Origin: an uncultured Clostridia bacterium
Lineage (GTDB): Bacteria; Bacillota; Clostridia; Oscillospirales; Acutalibacteraceae
DNA length: 64,000 bases
Assembly (NCBI GenBank): GCA_945787805.1
Contig: CALZID010000001.1
Coordinates: forward strand, 1-64,000
Direction of reading: 5' to 3'
Both the position numbers and the translations under genes were made by a program. Below, in pieces: positions 8,585 to 18,183 of this stretch (the stretch's first letter is position 1; the number at the start of each line of letters is the position of its first letter). The notes under the pieces were generated by a model. The model was given only the letters and a program-made list of their open reading frames with translations. It searched no databases and had not been told where the DNA came from.

Positions 8585-11554
8585 ATGAAAAAATACGAAA
8601 AAATTCTTGTTCTCGGTGCAGGTCCCGTCAAAATCGGCCAATCACTTGAATTTGACTATTCTGCATTACAGGTCTGCAAAGCGCTCAAAGAAGAAGGCAT
8701 AACAGTAATTTTTGCAAACTCAACACCGTCGGCACTTTCTACCGATAAAGAATTTGCGGACAGAGTTTATATTGAACCGCTAAATATTGAAAGCATCAAA
8801 AAAATTCTCGAAAAAGAAAAGCCCGATGCACTTCTCTCAACGGCGGGCGGTGACGAGAGCCTTGAATTAAGTCTTGAGCTCAGTCAAAACGGATATCTTG
8901 AAGAAACCGATACGGTTTTAATCGGTATTAACCAAGATGTTATTCGAAGCGTAAAAAACCGACATTCATTTGTTGAAGCCCTTGACGAAATGGGCGAGCC
9001 GTCCGTTTCAGCTCTTGTTGTAAACAGTGCCGAAGAAGCATGCGATTTTGCCGATAAAGTCGGCTATCCCGTTATTGTTCGTCCAGCTTATACACCTCAC
9101 CGTGAAAGCGCGGAATATTGCTTGACAAGGGAGCAGCTTTTCCGTGAAGCAGAAAAAAATATAAAAAATTCAATTGTTAGCCAAATCCTTATTGAAAAGA
9201 GTATTGCCGGCTGGAAAGAGATTGAATTTGAAGTAATGCGAGACAGTGCCGATAATTGTATAAGCGTGTCAAGTGTCGAAAGTGTTGACCCGGTAGGTAT
9301 TCATACGGGCGACTCAATCGTTGTTATACCGGCGCAAACTCTTACAGATTCAGAGTTTACCCGACTTCGCAGAGCCGCAAGAAAAATTGTTTCCCGTCTG
9401 AAAGTTGAAGGCAGCTGTAATGTTCAGTTTGCTTTAAGCCCCGACGGAAAAGAATATGTTGTAACCGGTGTTGACCCGCGAGTCAGCCGTACATCTGCCC
9501 TTGTGTCAAAGGCAACCGGATACAGAATTGCTTATGTTTCAGCAAAAATCGCTCTCGGTAAAACTCTTTTTGAAATCGAAAATGATGTAACGGGCTGTAC
9601 AACCGCTTGCAATGAGCCGGCGCTTGATTATTGTGCGGTTAAATTCCCAAAGTGGTCATTTGATAGCTTTGGCGACGCAAACCGAACACTCGGTACAATG
9701 ATGCAGGCTACAGGCGAGTGCCTAACAGTCGGCACGGGCTTTGAGCTTGCATTTATGAAAGCAGTCAGAAGTGTCAACAAGAGCCATACTCCCAGACTTG
9801 AACAACTTGAAAATTTGAGTGACGATGAACTCAAAAATATTATTTCATTTGCAGATGACCGCAGAATTTTTGCAATCTATGAAGCGCTTTACAGAAATTT
9901 TGACATTGACGAATTAAACAAGATTACAAGCATTGACAAATGGTTCTTATTTAAACTTAAAAATATAGCAGATACACAAAAAGATATTGAAAACAACAAG
10001 AGTTTTGAAGTGTATGAATATGCAAAAAATATGGGATTCACCGATTTTGCCATTGAACAAATCTGCGGTGAAAAACCTGAATACAGTATTCAGGCAGTTT
10101 TCAATTCTATAGACACTTGTTCAGCAGAATTTGACGCAAAAAAACCGTATTTTTATTCAGTTTACGGCGCTGACAATGAAGCGGAAATCTTTATTGATGC
10201 CAAAAAAACCGATAAGAAAAAAGTATTGGTAATAGGCAGCGGACCTGCGGTTACGGGCAGAAGCGGTGACAGTGATTATTGCACGGTGCACTGTGTGAAA
10301 TCACTTAAAAAGCAGGGCTTTGAAGTAATTCTTTTAAACAACAACCCCGCCTCCGTTACAACCGATTATTCTGTTGCCGACAGAGTTTATCTTGACCCAC
10401 TTACAGATGAAGATATAGAGAATGTAATAAGAACTGAAAAACCCGATTTTGCGGTGCTTCTCTTCGGCGGTGAAGACGCAATTAAAAAGACAAAACTTTT
10501 TGAAGATGCAAATGTAAAAGTTTTAGGCGCAGACCTTGATTTCTACAGAAAAATATCAAATAAAATTGAATTCTTTGACATTCTTGACGATGCAAATGTT
10601 AAACACACAAGCAGTAAGAAGGTATTTGTCGGAACCTGTATAGAAGCACATATCATTTCAGATGGTGAAGACTTTTTCATTCCCGCACTTTGCGAGCATA
10701 TCGAAAAGGCTCATATTAACTCGGGCGACTCAATTTCGGTTGTCCCCACAATCAGCATAGACGATACAACTCGTGATACCTTGGTTGAATATGTAAAAGC
10801 AATAACGGAAGAGCTGAAATTCAAGGGTGCAATCGACTTGCAGTTTGTGGCGTTTGATAATAATCTCTATGTTACAAAAGCATCGGTTACAGATACTACA
10901 CTTGTTCCTTTTATTACAAAAGCAACGGGCTTTGATGTTACGGATATAGCAGTCCGCTGTATGGCAGGGGAAAAGCTTAAAAATATGGGTGTACCTGTCG
11001 GCAAGACAGTGAATCCGCAAAAATTCTTTGTCCGTGTTCCTGTTTTCAGCTTTGAAAAGCTTAGGGGAGCAGATATGCTCTTAGGCGAAAAGACAAAGTC
11101 AACAGGAGATGTTATGTCAATAGGTGATACCTTTGATAACGCACTTCTCAAAGGTATGATTGCATCGGGTGTGAGAATAAAGAGAACCGGCTCGGTTCTT
11201 GTTTCCGTCCGTGAAAGCGATAAGGCTTATGTATCAAAAACGGCAAATAAATTTTTAGAGCAAGGCTTTAGAATTTTTGCTACAAGCGATACTGCAAAAA
11301 TCCTTAACGCAAATCATATTGCGGCAAATACCGCAAACGGAGAAAATGCCGTCGATATGATAAATGCAAATAAATTTTCCTATGTTGTTTCAACTCTTGA
11401 AAATGTAAAAGGCAACGAAGAAGAACTGAATATCCGCCGTGCCGCTCTTATGAAAAAAGTGCCGGTGTTTACATCGGTACAAAGCGCTTATGCATTTTCT
11501 CGTGCATTAGAAAACAACAATGTTATGGAAGAATTAGAGGTAACTGATATATGA
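8585..11554 (+). CDS. carB: CarB-like carbamoyl-phosphate synthase large subunit with degenerate ATP-grasp sites
   Basis: A 989-residue homologue of the approximately 1070-residue CarB. Both halves and the C-terminal MGS-like domain are recognisable (EFDYSALQ, IHTGDS, NVQFAL, SKATGY; second half INSGDS, FITKATG). Catalytic features are damaged. In the first half the glycine-rich nucleotide loop after Arg166 reads TPHRESAEY instead of TMGGSGGG, and the metal-binding EMN reads GVD (Gly295, Asp297). In the second half about 65-75 residues of the ATP-grasp core are missing near residue 680, and the EVNPR motif reads KASVT (765-769). Carbamoyl phosphate synthesis therefore looks unlikely. The ATG at 8585 follows carA; the end overlaps ruvX by four bases (ATGA), so all three are co-translated. 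The long open frame argues against a decaying pseudogene. Confidence 0.85.
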   Translation: MKKYEKILVLGAGPVKIGQSLEFDYSALQVCKALKEEGITVIFANSTPSALSTDKEFADRVYIEPLNIESIKKILEKEKPDALLSTAGGDESLELSLELSQNGYLEETDTVLIGINQDVIRSVKNRHSFVEALDEMGEPSVSALVVNSAEEACDFADKVGYPVIVRPAYTPHRESAEYCLTREQLFREAEKNIKNSIVSQILIEKSIAGWKEIEFEVMRDSADNCISVSSVESVDPVGIHTGDSIVVIPAQTLTDSEFTRLRRAARKIVSRLKVEGSCNVQFALSPDGKEYVVTGVDPRVSRTSALVSKATGYRIAYVSAKIALGKTLFEIENDVTGCTTACNEPALDYCAVKFPKWSFDSFGDANRTLGTMMQATGECLTVGTGFELAFMKAVRSVNKSHTPRLEQLENLSDDELKNIISFADDRRIFAIYEALYRNFDIDELNKITSIDKWFLFKLKNIADTQKDIENNKSFEVYEYAKNMGFTDFAIEQICGEKPEYSIQAVFNSIDTCSAEFDAKKPYFYSVYGADNEAEIFIDAKKTDKKKVLVIGSGPAVTGRSGDSDYCTVHCVKSLKKQGFEVILLNNNPASVTTDYSVADRVYLDPLTDEDIENVIRTEKPDFAVLLFGGEDAIKKTKLFEDANVKVLGADLDFYRKISNKIEFFDILDDANVKHTSSKKVFVGTCIEAHIISDGEDFFIPALCEHIEKAHINSGDSISVVPTISIDDTTRDTLVEYVKAITEELKFKGAIDLQFVAFDNNLYVTKASVTDTTLVPFITKATGFDVTDIAVRCMAGEKLKNMGVPVGKTVNPQKFFVRVPVFSFEKLRGADMLLGEKTKSTGDVMSIGDTFDNALLKGMIASGVRIKRTGSVLVSVRESDKAYVSKTANKFLEQGFRIFATSDTAKILNANHIAANTANGENAVDMINANKFSYVVSTLENVKGNEEELNIRRAALMKKVPVFTSVQSAYAFSRALENNNVMEELEVTDI

Positions 11555-11958
11555 TTATAATGTCGGTTGACTACGGCGATGTCAGAACGGGAATTGCAGT
11601 TTGCGATAAAATGCAGATTTTGGCTTCTCCCGTCTGTGTAATCACCGAAAAAAACAGAGATGCTTTAATTGATAAAATCGCAGAATTGGCAAAAGAGAAA
11701 AAGGCAGAACGAATCTGTGTGGGGCTTCCGCAAAATATGGACGGTAGCTACGGCTTTCGCAGTGAGGCTTGCCGTGAACTTGGGGAAATGTTGGAAGAAA
11801 AAACAGGGCTGCCCGTTGCTTTTCAAAATGAAAGATTAACAACAGTTTCCGCACATAACATTTTAAATGCAGTTGATGTCCGCGGCAAAAAAAGAAAAGC
11901 AGTTGTCGATGCAGTTTCAGCCGTGTTAATTCTTGAAGATTATATGAGAACAGTCTAA
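11551..11958 (+). CDS. ruvX: Putative Holliday junction resolvase RuvX (YqgF)
   Basis: A 135-residue RNase-H-fold protein of the YqgF/RuvX family, of normal length. The N-terminal metal-binding signature SVDYGDVRTGIAV is present, as are the central ICVGLPQNMDG and the C-terminal DAVSAVLILEDY with its conserved acidic residue. The family is linked to Holliday junction cleavage and to pre-16S rRNA end processing. The start codon overlaps the carB stop, and a strong terminator follows. Confidence 0.9.
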   Translation: MIIMSVDYGDVRTGIAVCDKMQILASPVCVITEKNRDALIDKIAELAKEKKAERICVGLPQNMDGSYGFRSEACRELGEMLEEKTGLPVAFQNERLTTVSAHNILNAVDVRGKKRKAVVDAVSAVLILEDYMRTV

Positions 11959-11975
11959 AAAGTGACAAAATAAAT

Positions 11976-12011
11976 GCTTGATACCGTGTAAAATGGTATC
12001 AAGCTTTTTTT
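11976..12011 (+). terminator. Terminator of the carA-carB-ruvX operon
   Basis: A perfect 10-bp stem (GCTTGATACC and its complement), 9-base loop, then seven T. Confidence 0.92.
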
Positions 12012-12025
12012 GTGCGGTGATTTAA

Positions 12026-12826
12026 TTGATTGTATATGTTGATGTGCTGATTGTAATAAATATTCTTGTGAATTATTTTATGCTTTTGGCAGTAAAAGCA
12101 ATGGGAAGATTTGATACAACACGGTGGCGAATTTTATCAGGCTCAATAATCGGCGGATTATCTTCATTACTGCTGTTTTTCGATAATTTAGGCGTAATGA
12201 TGACGCTGTTAAAAATTATGTCGGCAATTATTATGTCGGCAGTAACCTTCGGCATAAAACCCGTAAAAAAACTGTTAAAATCTACTTTCTGGTTATTTGC
12301 AATATGTTTTGTTTTCGGGGGACTGATGCTTGCAATTTATATGCTCACCGAAACAGATATAATGCTTTACAAAAACGGAATAATCTATTTTGACATTGAT
12401 ATTACTTTTCTTGTTGTTTGTTCCGCAGTTTCTTACATTGTGATAACAATCATTGCAAAACTAACCGATAAAAAAGCGCCGAAATCTAAGGAATATTACA
12501 TAAAAATCGAAACGGATAAAAAAATAATATCCTGCCGTGCACTTATGGATACGGGCAATAATTTGCGTGAGCCTTTTTCAAATTATCCCGTAATTCTTGC
12601 AGAAAAAAGCGTCTTTGAAGAACTGTTTGAAGTTGACGATAAAATAAGGCTTATTCCCGTGTCCACCGTCAGCGGAGAAACACTTTTGAAAGCATACAGA
12701 CCAAAGCAAATCGAAATAGAAAATTTCAAAACCGATAAGGTATATATAGCCCAAAGTCTTGCGCCGCTTGATGAATATAAAATTATTTTAAATATAAATC
12801 TTGAAGGAGAAATACATAATGACTAA
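12026..12826 (+). CDS. spoIIGA: Sigma-E processing peptidase SpoIIGA
   Basis: A 266-residue membrane aspartic protease that cleaves pro-sigma-E in the mother cell during sporulation. Five hydrophobic segments fill residues 1-150. The C-terminal protease domain carries the catalytic ALMDTGNNL motif near residue 175. It is somewhat shorter at the C-terminus than the 309-residue Bacillus protein. It starts at a TTG at 12026 with GGTGAT just ahead, immediately after the ruvX terminator, and its 3' end overlaps sigE by eight bases, the usual spoIIGA-sigE arrangement. Confidence 0.92.
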   Translation: MIVYVDVLIVINILVNYFMLLAVKAMGRFDTTRWRILSGSIIGGLSSLLLFFDNLGVMMTLLKIMSAIIMSAVTFGIKPVKKLLKSTFWLFAICFVFGGLMLAIYMLTETDIMLYKNGIIYFDIDITFLVVCSAVSYIVITIIAKLTDKKAPKSKEYYIKIETDKKIISCRALMDTGNNLREPFSNYPVILAEKSVFEELFEVDDKIRLIPVSTVSGETLLKAYRPKQIEIENFKTDKVYIAQSLAPLDEYKIILNINLEGEIHND

Positions 12827-13523
12827 ACTCAAATTGATGCTAAAAAAACTATATCTTCGCTTTTTTAAAAGGGGAGCATATTACATAAACGGACCTGTGT
12901 CCCTGCCCGAACCGCTTACCAAAGAAGAAGAGCAAGCTTTAAGCGAACAATTAGCGCAAGGGGATAAAAAAGCGCGAGAAAAACTGATAGTGCATAATTT
13001 AAGACTTGTTGTATATATAGCAAAAAAATTTGAAAGCTCGGGGGTTAATATTGAAGACTTAATTTCAATAGGTACAATCGGACTTATAAAAGCCGTCAAT
13101 ACATTTTCACCTGAAAAAAATATTAAGCTTGCAACCTATGCGTCCCGTTGTATTGAAAATGAAATACTTATGTATCTGCGCAAAATCGCATCACAGAAAA
13201 TGGAAATATCTCTTGACGAGCCGCTTAATACCGACTGGGACGGTAATGAATTGATGCTTGCAGATGTACTGGGCAGTGAAGTTGATGAAATAAGCAGAGA
13301 AATTGAAGAAGATGACGAAAAAAGAATGCTGATGGAAATTATTAAAACCCTGCCCGAACGGGAACGAATAATAATTGATATGAGATTCGGTTTAGGTGAT
13401 AAAGAAGAGCTTACTCAAAAAGAGGTTGCCGATAAATTAGGTATTTCTCAAAGCTATATTTCAAGACTTGAAAAGAGAATTATCAAGCGAATAGGCGATA
13501 AACTGAAAGCTATGTCGAAATAG
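12819..13523 (+). CDS. sigE: RNA polymerase sporulation sigma factor, sigma-E
   Basis: A 234-residue sigma factor for early mother-cell gene expression. An amphipathic, basic pro-sequence of about 25 residues precedes the [14 protein letters not shown] segment, which matches the cleavage region of Bacillus pro-sigma-E. Region 2 ([29 protein letters not shown]) and the region 4 helix-turn-helix ([14 protein letters not shown]) are strongly conserved. The ATG at 12819 is placed by AAGGAGA; an in-frame TTG at 12801 has none. The usual next gene, sigG, is absent here. Confidence 0.95.
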   Translation: MTKLKLMLKKLYLRFFKRGAYYINGPVSLPEPLTKEEEQALSEQLAQGDKKAREKLIVHNLRLVVYIAKKFESSGVNIEDLISIGTIGLIKAVNTFSPEKNIKLATYASRCIENEILMYLRKIASQKMEISLDEPLNTDWDGNELMLADVLGSEVDEISREIEEDDEKRMLMEIIKTLPERERIIIDMRFGLGDKEELTQKEVADKLGISQSYISRLEKRIIKRIGDKLKAMSK

Positions 13524-13576
13524 GTAAAAAAAATTAAAATATTTACAAAAAAACTATGTTAAAAATAAAACAATTG

Positions 13577-13585
13577 TGATATAAT
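13577..13585 (+). promoter_or_regulatory. Promoter of the glycerol-3-phosphate operon
   Basis: TGATATAAT forms a perfect extended -10 element 60 bases upstream of the first gene, without a clear -35 box. Confidence 0.55.
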
Positions 13586-13645
13586 TAACCTAAATATGAA
13601 TACAATGTCGTTTTACGGCATTTAAGAAAAAAGAAGGGTGTATTT

Positions 13646-15076
13646 ATGACTTACGATGTAGCAATTGTGGGCGCCGGTGTTGTGGGCGGATTGATTGCAC
13701 GAGAGCTTAGTCGCTATGAGCTTAATGTTGCTTTGCTTGAAAAATGCAACGATGTTGCAATGGGCACAACAAAAGCAAACAGTGCTATTGTTCACGGCGG
13801 TTTTGATGCTCAAAACGGTACTCTCAAAGCAGAACTCAATGTAAAAGGTACTGCTATGATGCCTGAGCTCTGCAAGAAACTGTCTGTTCCGTTTAAAAAT
13901 AACGGCTCAATTGTTGTAGCTTTTTCTGACAGTGAAACGGAGCATATCAAAGTGCTCTATGAGCGCGGCGTTAAAAATGGCGTGCCGGGACTTTCGGTAA
14001 TTGACCAAGCAGAGCTTCGCAGAATTGAACCAAATATCAGTGACAAGGCTGTGGGTGCGCTTCTTTGTGAAAGTGCGGGAATTGTTTGTCCTTATGAACT
14101 AACAATCGCAGCAGTTGAAAATGCTGTAACAAACGGCGTTGAATTTTTAAGAAATTGCGATGTTGAAGCAATTACCGAAAATGCCGACGGTTATGTGCTC
14201 AGCACATCTCTCGGCGATATAAATGCAAAATATATCATCAATGCAGCAGGCAATTTCTCAGATGACCTTGCCCGTATGGTAGGGGATGACTCCATCCAAC
14301 TAATCCCAAGAAAAGGCGAATATTATCTGCTCGATAAATCAGTGGGTAATTTGGCGGTGCACACAATTTTCCAATGTCCCAATGAAATGGGTAAAGGTAT
14401 TCTTGTAACACCGACAGTTGACGGTAATCTTCTTATCGGTCCGACTGCAGTAAATCAAGACAGTAAAGACGATACGGACACAACTCCTGCGGGTCTTAAA
14501 GAAATTGTTGAAAAAGCGCTTAAATCAGTGCCCGTTGTTTCAGCGAGAAACGCTATTACTTCATTTGCGGGTGTCCGTGCTCATCCGACTAATGATGACT
14601 TTATCATCGGTTGGTGTGAAAAGAGCGCAAACTTCTTAAATGTTGCGGGTATTGAGTCACCGGGACTTTCGTCCGCTCCCGCTATCGCAGTCTTTGTTCG
14701 TGATATACTCGGCGAAAAGGTTGAGCTTAAAGAAAAAGCAAATTTTGTCGAAACAAGAGAAGAACCCGTTCGCTTCCGTCACATGAATGACGAAGAAAGA
14801 GCGGAGCTTATAAAGAAAAATCCCGCATACGGCAGAATTGTTTGCCGTTGCGAAACAATAACCGAAGGCGAAATCATCGATGCAATCAAAGCCCCCGCCG
14901 GTGCTCGCGATGTTGACGGTGTCAAGCGCAGAACAAGAGCGGGTATGGGGCGTTGTCAAGGCGGTTTCTGCGGAAGTAAAGTGGTTGAAATTTTGGCTCG
15001 TGAACTCGGTGTGAATATGAATGAAATCACAAAGTTCGGCGGAGATTCCAAAATTATTTATGAGAGAACAAAGTGA
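13646..15076 (+). CDS. glpA: GlpA-like FAD-dependent glycerol-3-phosphate dehydrogenase with [2Fe-2S] domain
   Basis: A 476-residue flavoprotein. An N-terminal FAD-binding Rossmann motif (IVGAGVVGG) opens the DAO-type oxidase domain (1-370). The C-terminal 80 residues are a BFD-like [2Fe-2S] domain with the cysteine spacing CRC...CQGGFC. In anaerobic Clostridia this form oxidises glycerol-3-phosphate to dihydroxyacetone phosphate together with the two following genes. It starts at the ATG at 13646 after AGAAGGGTG. The next gene begins 10 bases downstream, so these form one operon. Substrate assignment rests on family and neighbours. Confidence 0.85.
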   Translation: MTYDVAIVGAGVVGGLIARELSRYELNVALLEKCNDVAMGTTKANSAIVHGGFDAQNGTLKAELNVKGTAMMPELCKKLSVPFKNNGSIVVAFSDSETEHIKVLYERGVKNGVPGLSVIDQAELRRIEPNISDKAVGALLCESAGIVCPYELTIAAVENAVTNGVEFLRNCDVEAITENADGYVLSTSLGDINAKYIINAAGNFSDDLARMVGDDSIQLIPRKGEYYLLDKSVGNLAVHTIFQCPNEMGKGILVTPTVDGNLLIGPTAVNQDSKDDTDTTPAGLKEIVEKALKSVPVVSARNAITSFAGVRAHPTNDDFIIGWCEKSANFLNVAGIESPGLSSAPAIAVFVRDILGEKVELKEKANFVETREEPVRFRHMNDEERAELIKKNPAYGRIVCRCETITEGEIIDAIKAPAGARDVDGVKRRTRAGMGRCQGGFCGSKVVEILARELGVNMNEITKFGGDSKIIYERTK

Positions 15077-15086
15077 GGTGACCGAG

Positions 15087-16340
15087 ATGTTGAATTTTGA
15101 TTTAGCCGTTGTAGGCGGCGGTCCTGCCGGTATGGCAGCAGCCCTTAAAGCAAGAGAAAGCGGTATTGAAAAAATAATAGTTCTTGAACGTGCCGAAACT
15201 CTCGGCGGTATTTTGGAACAATGTATTCATACAGGTTTCGGTCTTCACTATTTCGGCGAAGAACTTTCGGGACCTGAATATGCAGGCAGATTTATGAAGC
15301 TTCTTGCAGATACAGATATCGTCGTTAAAACAGATACAATGGTACTTGATATTGCAAGCGATAATACGGTTACAGCAGTTAATAAAAAAGACGGCCTTCT
15401 GAAAATCAACGCAAAAGCAGTAGTGCTTGCAATGGGTTGCCGTGAAAGACCGAGGGGAGCACTCAGTATTGCCGGTTGCCGTACATCGGGCATTATGACT
15501 GCGGGTACTGCTCAAAAATATGTTAATATTGACGGTTATATGCCCGGTCACGAAGTTGTAATCTTAGGCTCGGGTGATATCGGTCTTATTATGGCTCGCA
15601 GAATGACTCTCGAAGGCGCAAAGGTTAAAATGGTTTGCGAGCTTATGCCGTATTCAGGCGGTCTTACAAGAAATATCGTTCAATGTCTTGATGACTTCGG
15701 TATTCCGTTAAAGCTCAGTTGTACAGTGGTTGCAACTCACGGTAAAGACAGACTTGAAGGTGTTACAATCGCAAAGGTTGACGATAAGCTTCAACCCATT
15801 CCCGGTACAGAAGAATATGTTCCCTGCGATACATTGATGCTTTCGGTAGGTCTTATTCCCGAAAACGAGCTTTCAAAGAACGCCGGGCTTGAGCTTGACA
15901 GAGTTACAAACGGTCCCCGTGTTGACGAATACCGTGAAACAGAGCAAAAAGGTGTGTTTGCCTGCGGTAATGTTCTTCAGGTGCACGACCTTGTTGACTA
16001 TGTAACGGAAGAAAGCCAAATTGCAGGTCTTGGCGCCGCTAAATATATTAAGGGCGAGAAAGTAACGGGCAAATGTGTTTATACAGAAGGTATCAACGGA
16101 GTGCGTTATATCGTTCCCCAGAGAATTAACTGTGAAACCGATGCTGATGTAAAACTATATTTTCGTGTAGGCGCAGTTTACAACAATGCAAAAATAGTAG
16201 TTGAATGTAACGGTAATGAGATTCTTTCAAAGAAAAAGAAGAAGCTTTGCCCCGGTGAAATGGAATATGTAACTCTCAAGCAGTCCGTAATCAGCACTTT
16301 GCCGGCTGATTCAAAAATTATCGTCAGAGTGGAGGCGTAA
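15087..16340 (+). CDS. FAD/NAD(P)-dependent oxidoreductase of the glycerol-3-phosphate operon
   Basis: A 417-residue pyridine-nucleotide-disulfide-type oxidoreductase with an FAD-binding VVGGGPAGMAA near the N-terminus, a second nucleotide motif (ILGSGDIGL) near residue 155, and a distal ACGNVLQVHD flavin segment. A GlpA-partner role, passing electrons from glycerol-3-phosphate to an acceptor, is inferred from its fixed position between glpA-like and DUF1667 genes. The C-terminal 80 residues are a separate small domain. The ATG at 15087 has GAGGTG ahead. Confidence 0.82.
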   Translation: MLNFDLAVVGGGPAGMAAALKARESGIEKIIVLERAETLGGILEQCIHTGFGLHYFGEELSGPEYAGRFMKLLADTDIVVKTDTMVLDIASDNTVTAVNKKDGLLKINAKAVVLAMGCRERPRGALSIAGCRTSGIMTAGTAQKYVNIDGYMPGHEVVILGSGDIGLIMARRMTLEGAKVKMVCELMPYSGGLTRNIVQCLDDFGIPLKLSCTVVATHGKDRLEGVTIAKVDDKLQPIPGTEEYVPCDTLMLSVGLIPENELSKNAGLELDRVTNGPRVDEYRETEQKGVFACGNVLQVHDLVDYVTEESQIAGLGAAKYIKGEKVTGKCVYTEGINGVRYIVPQRINCETDADVKLYFRVGAVYNNAKIVVECNGNEILSKKKKKLCPGEMEYVTLKQSVISTLPADSKIIVRVEA

Positions 16341-16344
16341 TAAA

Positions 16345-16707
16345 ATGGAAAAAAGAGAACTCGTGTGCGTAGCTTGTCCTTTGGGTTGTCCCATTACTGT
16401 TACTCTTGATGATAACGGTGCGGTTACAGATGTTACAGGCAACACTTGTAAACGCGGTGAAGCTTATGCTCATACAGAATGTACAAATCCCACAAGAATG
16501 CTCACAACAACCGTTAAGGTTGAAGGCGGCAATGCTTATGTAGTGCCGGTTAAATCTGCAAATCCGATACCAAAAGATATGATGTTTCAGTGCATGGAAG
16601 TTATTAACAAAGCGTCGGTTAAAGCGCCTGTTAATATTGGAGATGTAGTTATAAAAAACATTTTAGGAACAGGTGTTGATATTATTGCAACAAACTATGC
16701 AGACTAA
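16345..16707 (+). CDS. DUF1667 domain protein (Cys-rich partner of the GlpA-like enzyme)
   Basis: A 120-residue protein with an N-terminal CVACPLGC cluster and further cysteines near residues 33 and 46, a likely iron-sulfur or zinc site. DUF1667 proteins follow the two flavoenzymes of this operon type in many Clostridia and probably form the third subunit. It is a separate family from the larger GlpC. It starts four bases after the previous stop, and its end overlaps the GH29 gene. Confidence 0.8.
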   Translation: MEKRELVCVACPLGCPITVTLDDNGAVTDVTGNTCKRGEAYAHTECTNPTRMLTTTVKVEGGNAYVVPVKSANPIPKDMMFQCMEVINKASVKAPVNIGDVVIKNILGTGVDIIATNYAD

Positions 16708-18121
16708 AAAAAGTTACGAATTGGCGGCGGAAGTAATTCCGTCGCCCCGTCAGTTAGAGTGGCAAAAACTCGAAATGTATGCTTTCTGTCATTTCGGTAC
16801 GAATACCTTTACAGGCAGAGAATGGGGTGACGGAACAGCGTCGCCCGAAATTTTCAATCCCAAAAAGCTTGATGCCCGTCAATGGGCAAAAGAGATTAAA
16901 AATGCAGGGCTAAAAGCCATAATTCTCACATGTAAGCATCATGACGGTTTTTGCCTTTGGCCAAGTGAATATACAGATTATTCTGTTAAAAACAGTCCTT
17001 ATAAAAACGGAAAAGGCGATGTTGTAAAAGAAGTCAGCGACGCCTGCCGTGAATACGGACTCAAATTCGGTGTATATCTGTCCCCGTGGGACAGAAACAA
17101 TAAGTCCTACGGCACAGGCGAAGAATATAATACATACTTTGTAAATCAATTGACCGAGTTAGCCACGAATTACGGCGACATCTTTTGCTTTTGGTTTGAC
17201 GGTGCTTGCGGTGAAGGCAAAAACGGCAAAAAACAGGTTTATGACTGGAACAGATATTTTGCTGTAATCAGAGAATTGCAGCCGAATGCAGTTATAAATA
17301 TCTGCGGGCCCGATGTCCGCTGGTGCGGTAATGAAGCAGGCAAATCGAGAGAGTCCGAGTGGAGTGTTGTGCCTATCTATGTCAGCAATCAAGATTTTGT
17401 TGCAGAGCATTCTCAACAAGAGGATAATCCCGAATTTTCAAAGAGAGTTGAAGCCACCGTTCAGGATTTAGGCAGTCGTGAAGCGATAAAAGACTGTACA
17501 GAGTTTATCTGGTATCCGTCAGAAACCGATGTTTCAATCAGACCCGGTTGGTTTTATCATAAAAGCCAAGATTTTAGAGTTAAATCACTTAAAAAACTTA
17601 TGCAGATTTATTGGGACAGTGTGGGTGGTAATTCATCGTTATTGTTAAATATTCCACCCGATAAAAACGGATTATTATCAAAATATGATGTTCGTGCTTT
17701 GAGAAAATTCAGCGATAATCTGAGAAAAGAGTTTTCTCACAATCTTTTAAAAGATTGTGACTTGTCTGCATCATCTCAAATTGATGATGAGCATAATATT
17801 AAAAATATTCTTGGTGATGACGGATATTGGCAATGCAAAGCAGGGGATTTAAATCCCGAAATCACAATCGAGTTCAATTCGCCTGTAATTGCCGATAAAA
17901 TCGTCTTAAAAGAGAATATTGCAACGGGACAACAAATTGAAAGTTTTGAAGTGTACGGCGATAACGGCGACGGCTACAAAAAGCTTTGTGTATCAACGAT
18001 AATCGGTGCAAAGCGAATTTGCCGTTTCAAAAAGCAAAAGCTTAAAAGAATGAAAATTATGATTACATCTTACCGTGTAAAAGCAACCTTGAATTCAGTT
18101 GAAATCTATTGCAGAGAATAG
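16697..18121 (+). CDS. GH29 alpha-L-fucosidase-type glycoside hydrolase
   Basis: A 474-residue GH29 protein without a signal peptide, so probably intracellular. The N-terminal TIM barrel has HFGTNTFTGREWGDG, CKHHDGFCLWPS and the FWFDGA motif (near residue 170) whose Asp is the family nucleophile. The last 120 residues look like a discoidin-type beta-sandwich. GH29 enzymes remove fucose from glycans. The chosen ATG at 16697 overlaps the DUF1667 stop by 11 bases; a TTG at 16673 after AGGAACAGGTG is a real alternative. Coupling to a glycerol-phosphate operon is unusual. The convergent sugar transporter may serve it. Confidence 0.85.
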   Translation: MQTKKSYELAAEVIPSPRQLEWQKLEMYAFCHFGTNTFTGREWGDGTASPEIFNPKKLDARQWAKEIKNAGLKAIILTCKHHDGFCLWPSEYTDYSVKNSPYKNGKGDVVKEVSDACREYGLKFGVYLSPWDRNNKSYGTGEEYNTYFVNQLTELATNYGDIFCFWFDGACGEGKNGKKQVYDWNRYFAVIRELQPNAVINICGPDVRWCGNEAGKSRESEWSVVPIYVSNQDFVAEHSQQEDNPEFSKRVEATVQDLGSREAIKDCTEFIWYPSETDVSIRPGWFYHKSQDFRVKSLKKLMQIYWDSVGGNSSLLLNIPPDKNGLLSKYDVRALRKFSDNLRKEFSHNLLKDCDLSASSQIDDEHNIKNILGDDGYWQCKAGDLNPEITIEFNSPVIADKIVLKENIATGQQIESFEVYGDNGDGYKKLCVSTIIGAKRICRFKKQKLKRMKIMITSYRVKATLNSVEIYCRE

Positions 18122-18122
18122 C

Positions 18123-18153
18123 AAAATAAAACCCCGACTCAAATGAGTTGGGG
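18123..18153. terminator. Bidirectional terminator between GH29 and the transporter
   Basis: A 10-bp stem (CCCCGACTCA with one G-T pair) and 3-base loop. The T tract is best on the minus strand (TTTTATTTT) and shorter on the plus strand, so it serves both convergent units. Confidence 0.8.
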
Positions 18154-18183
18154 TAATTTTATATATATATTCGTGATTGAATT

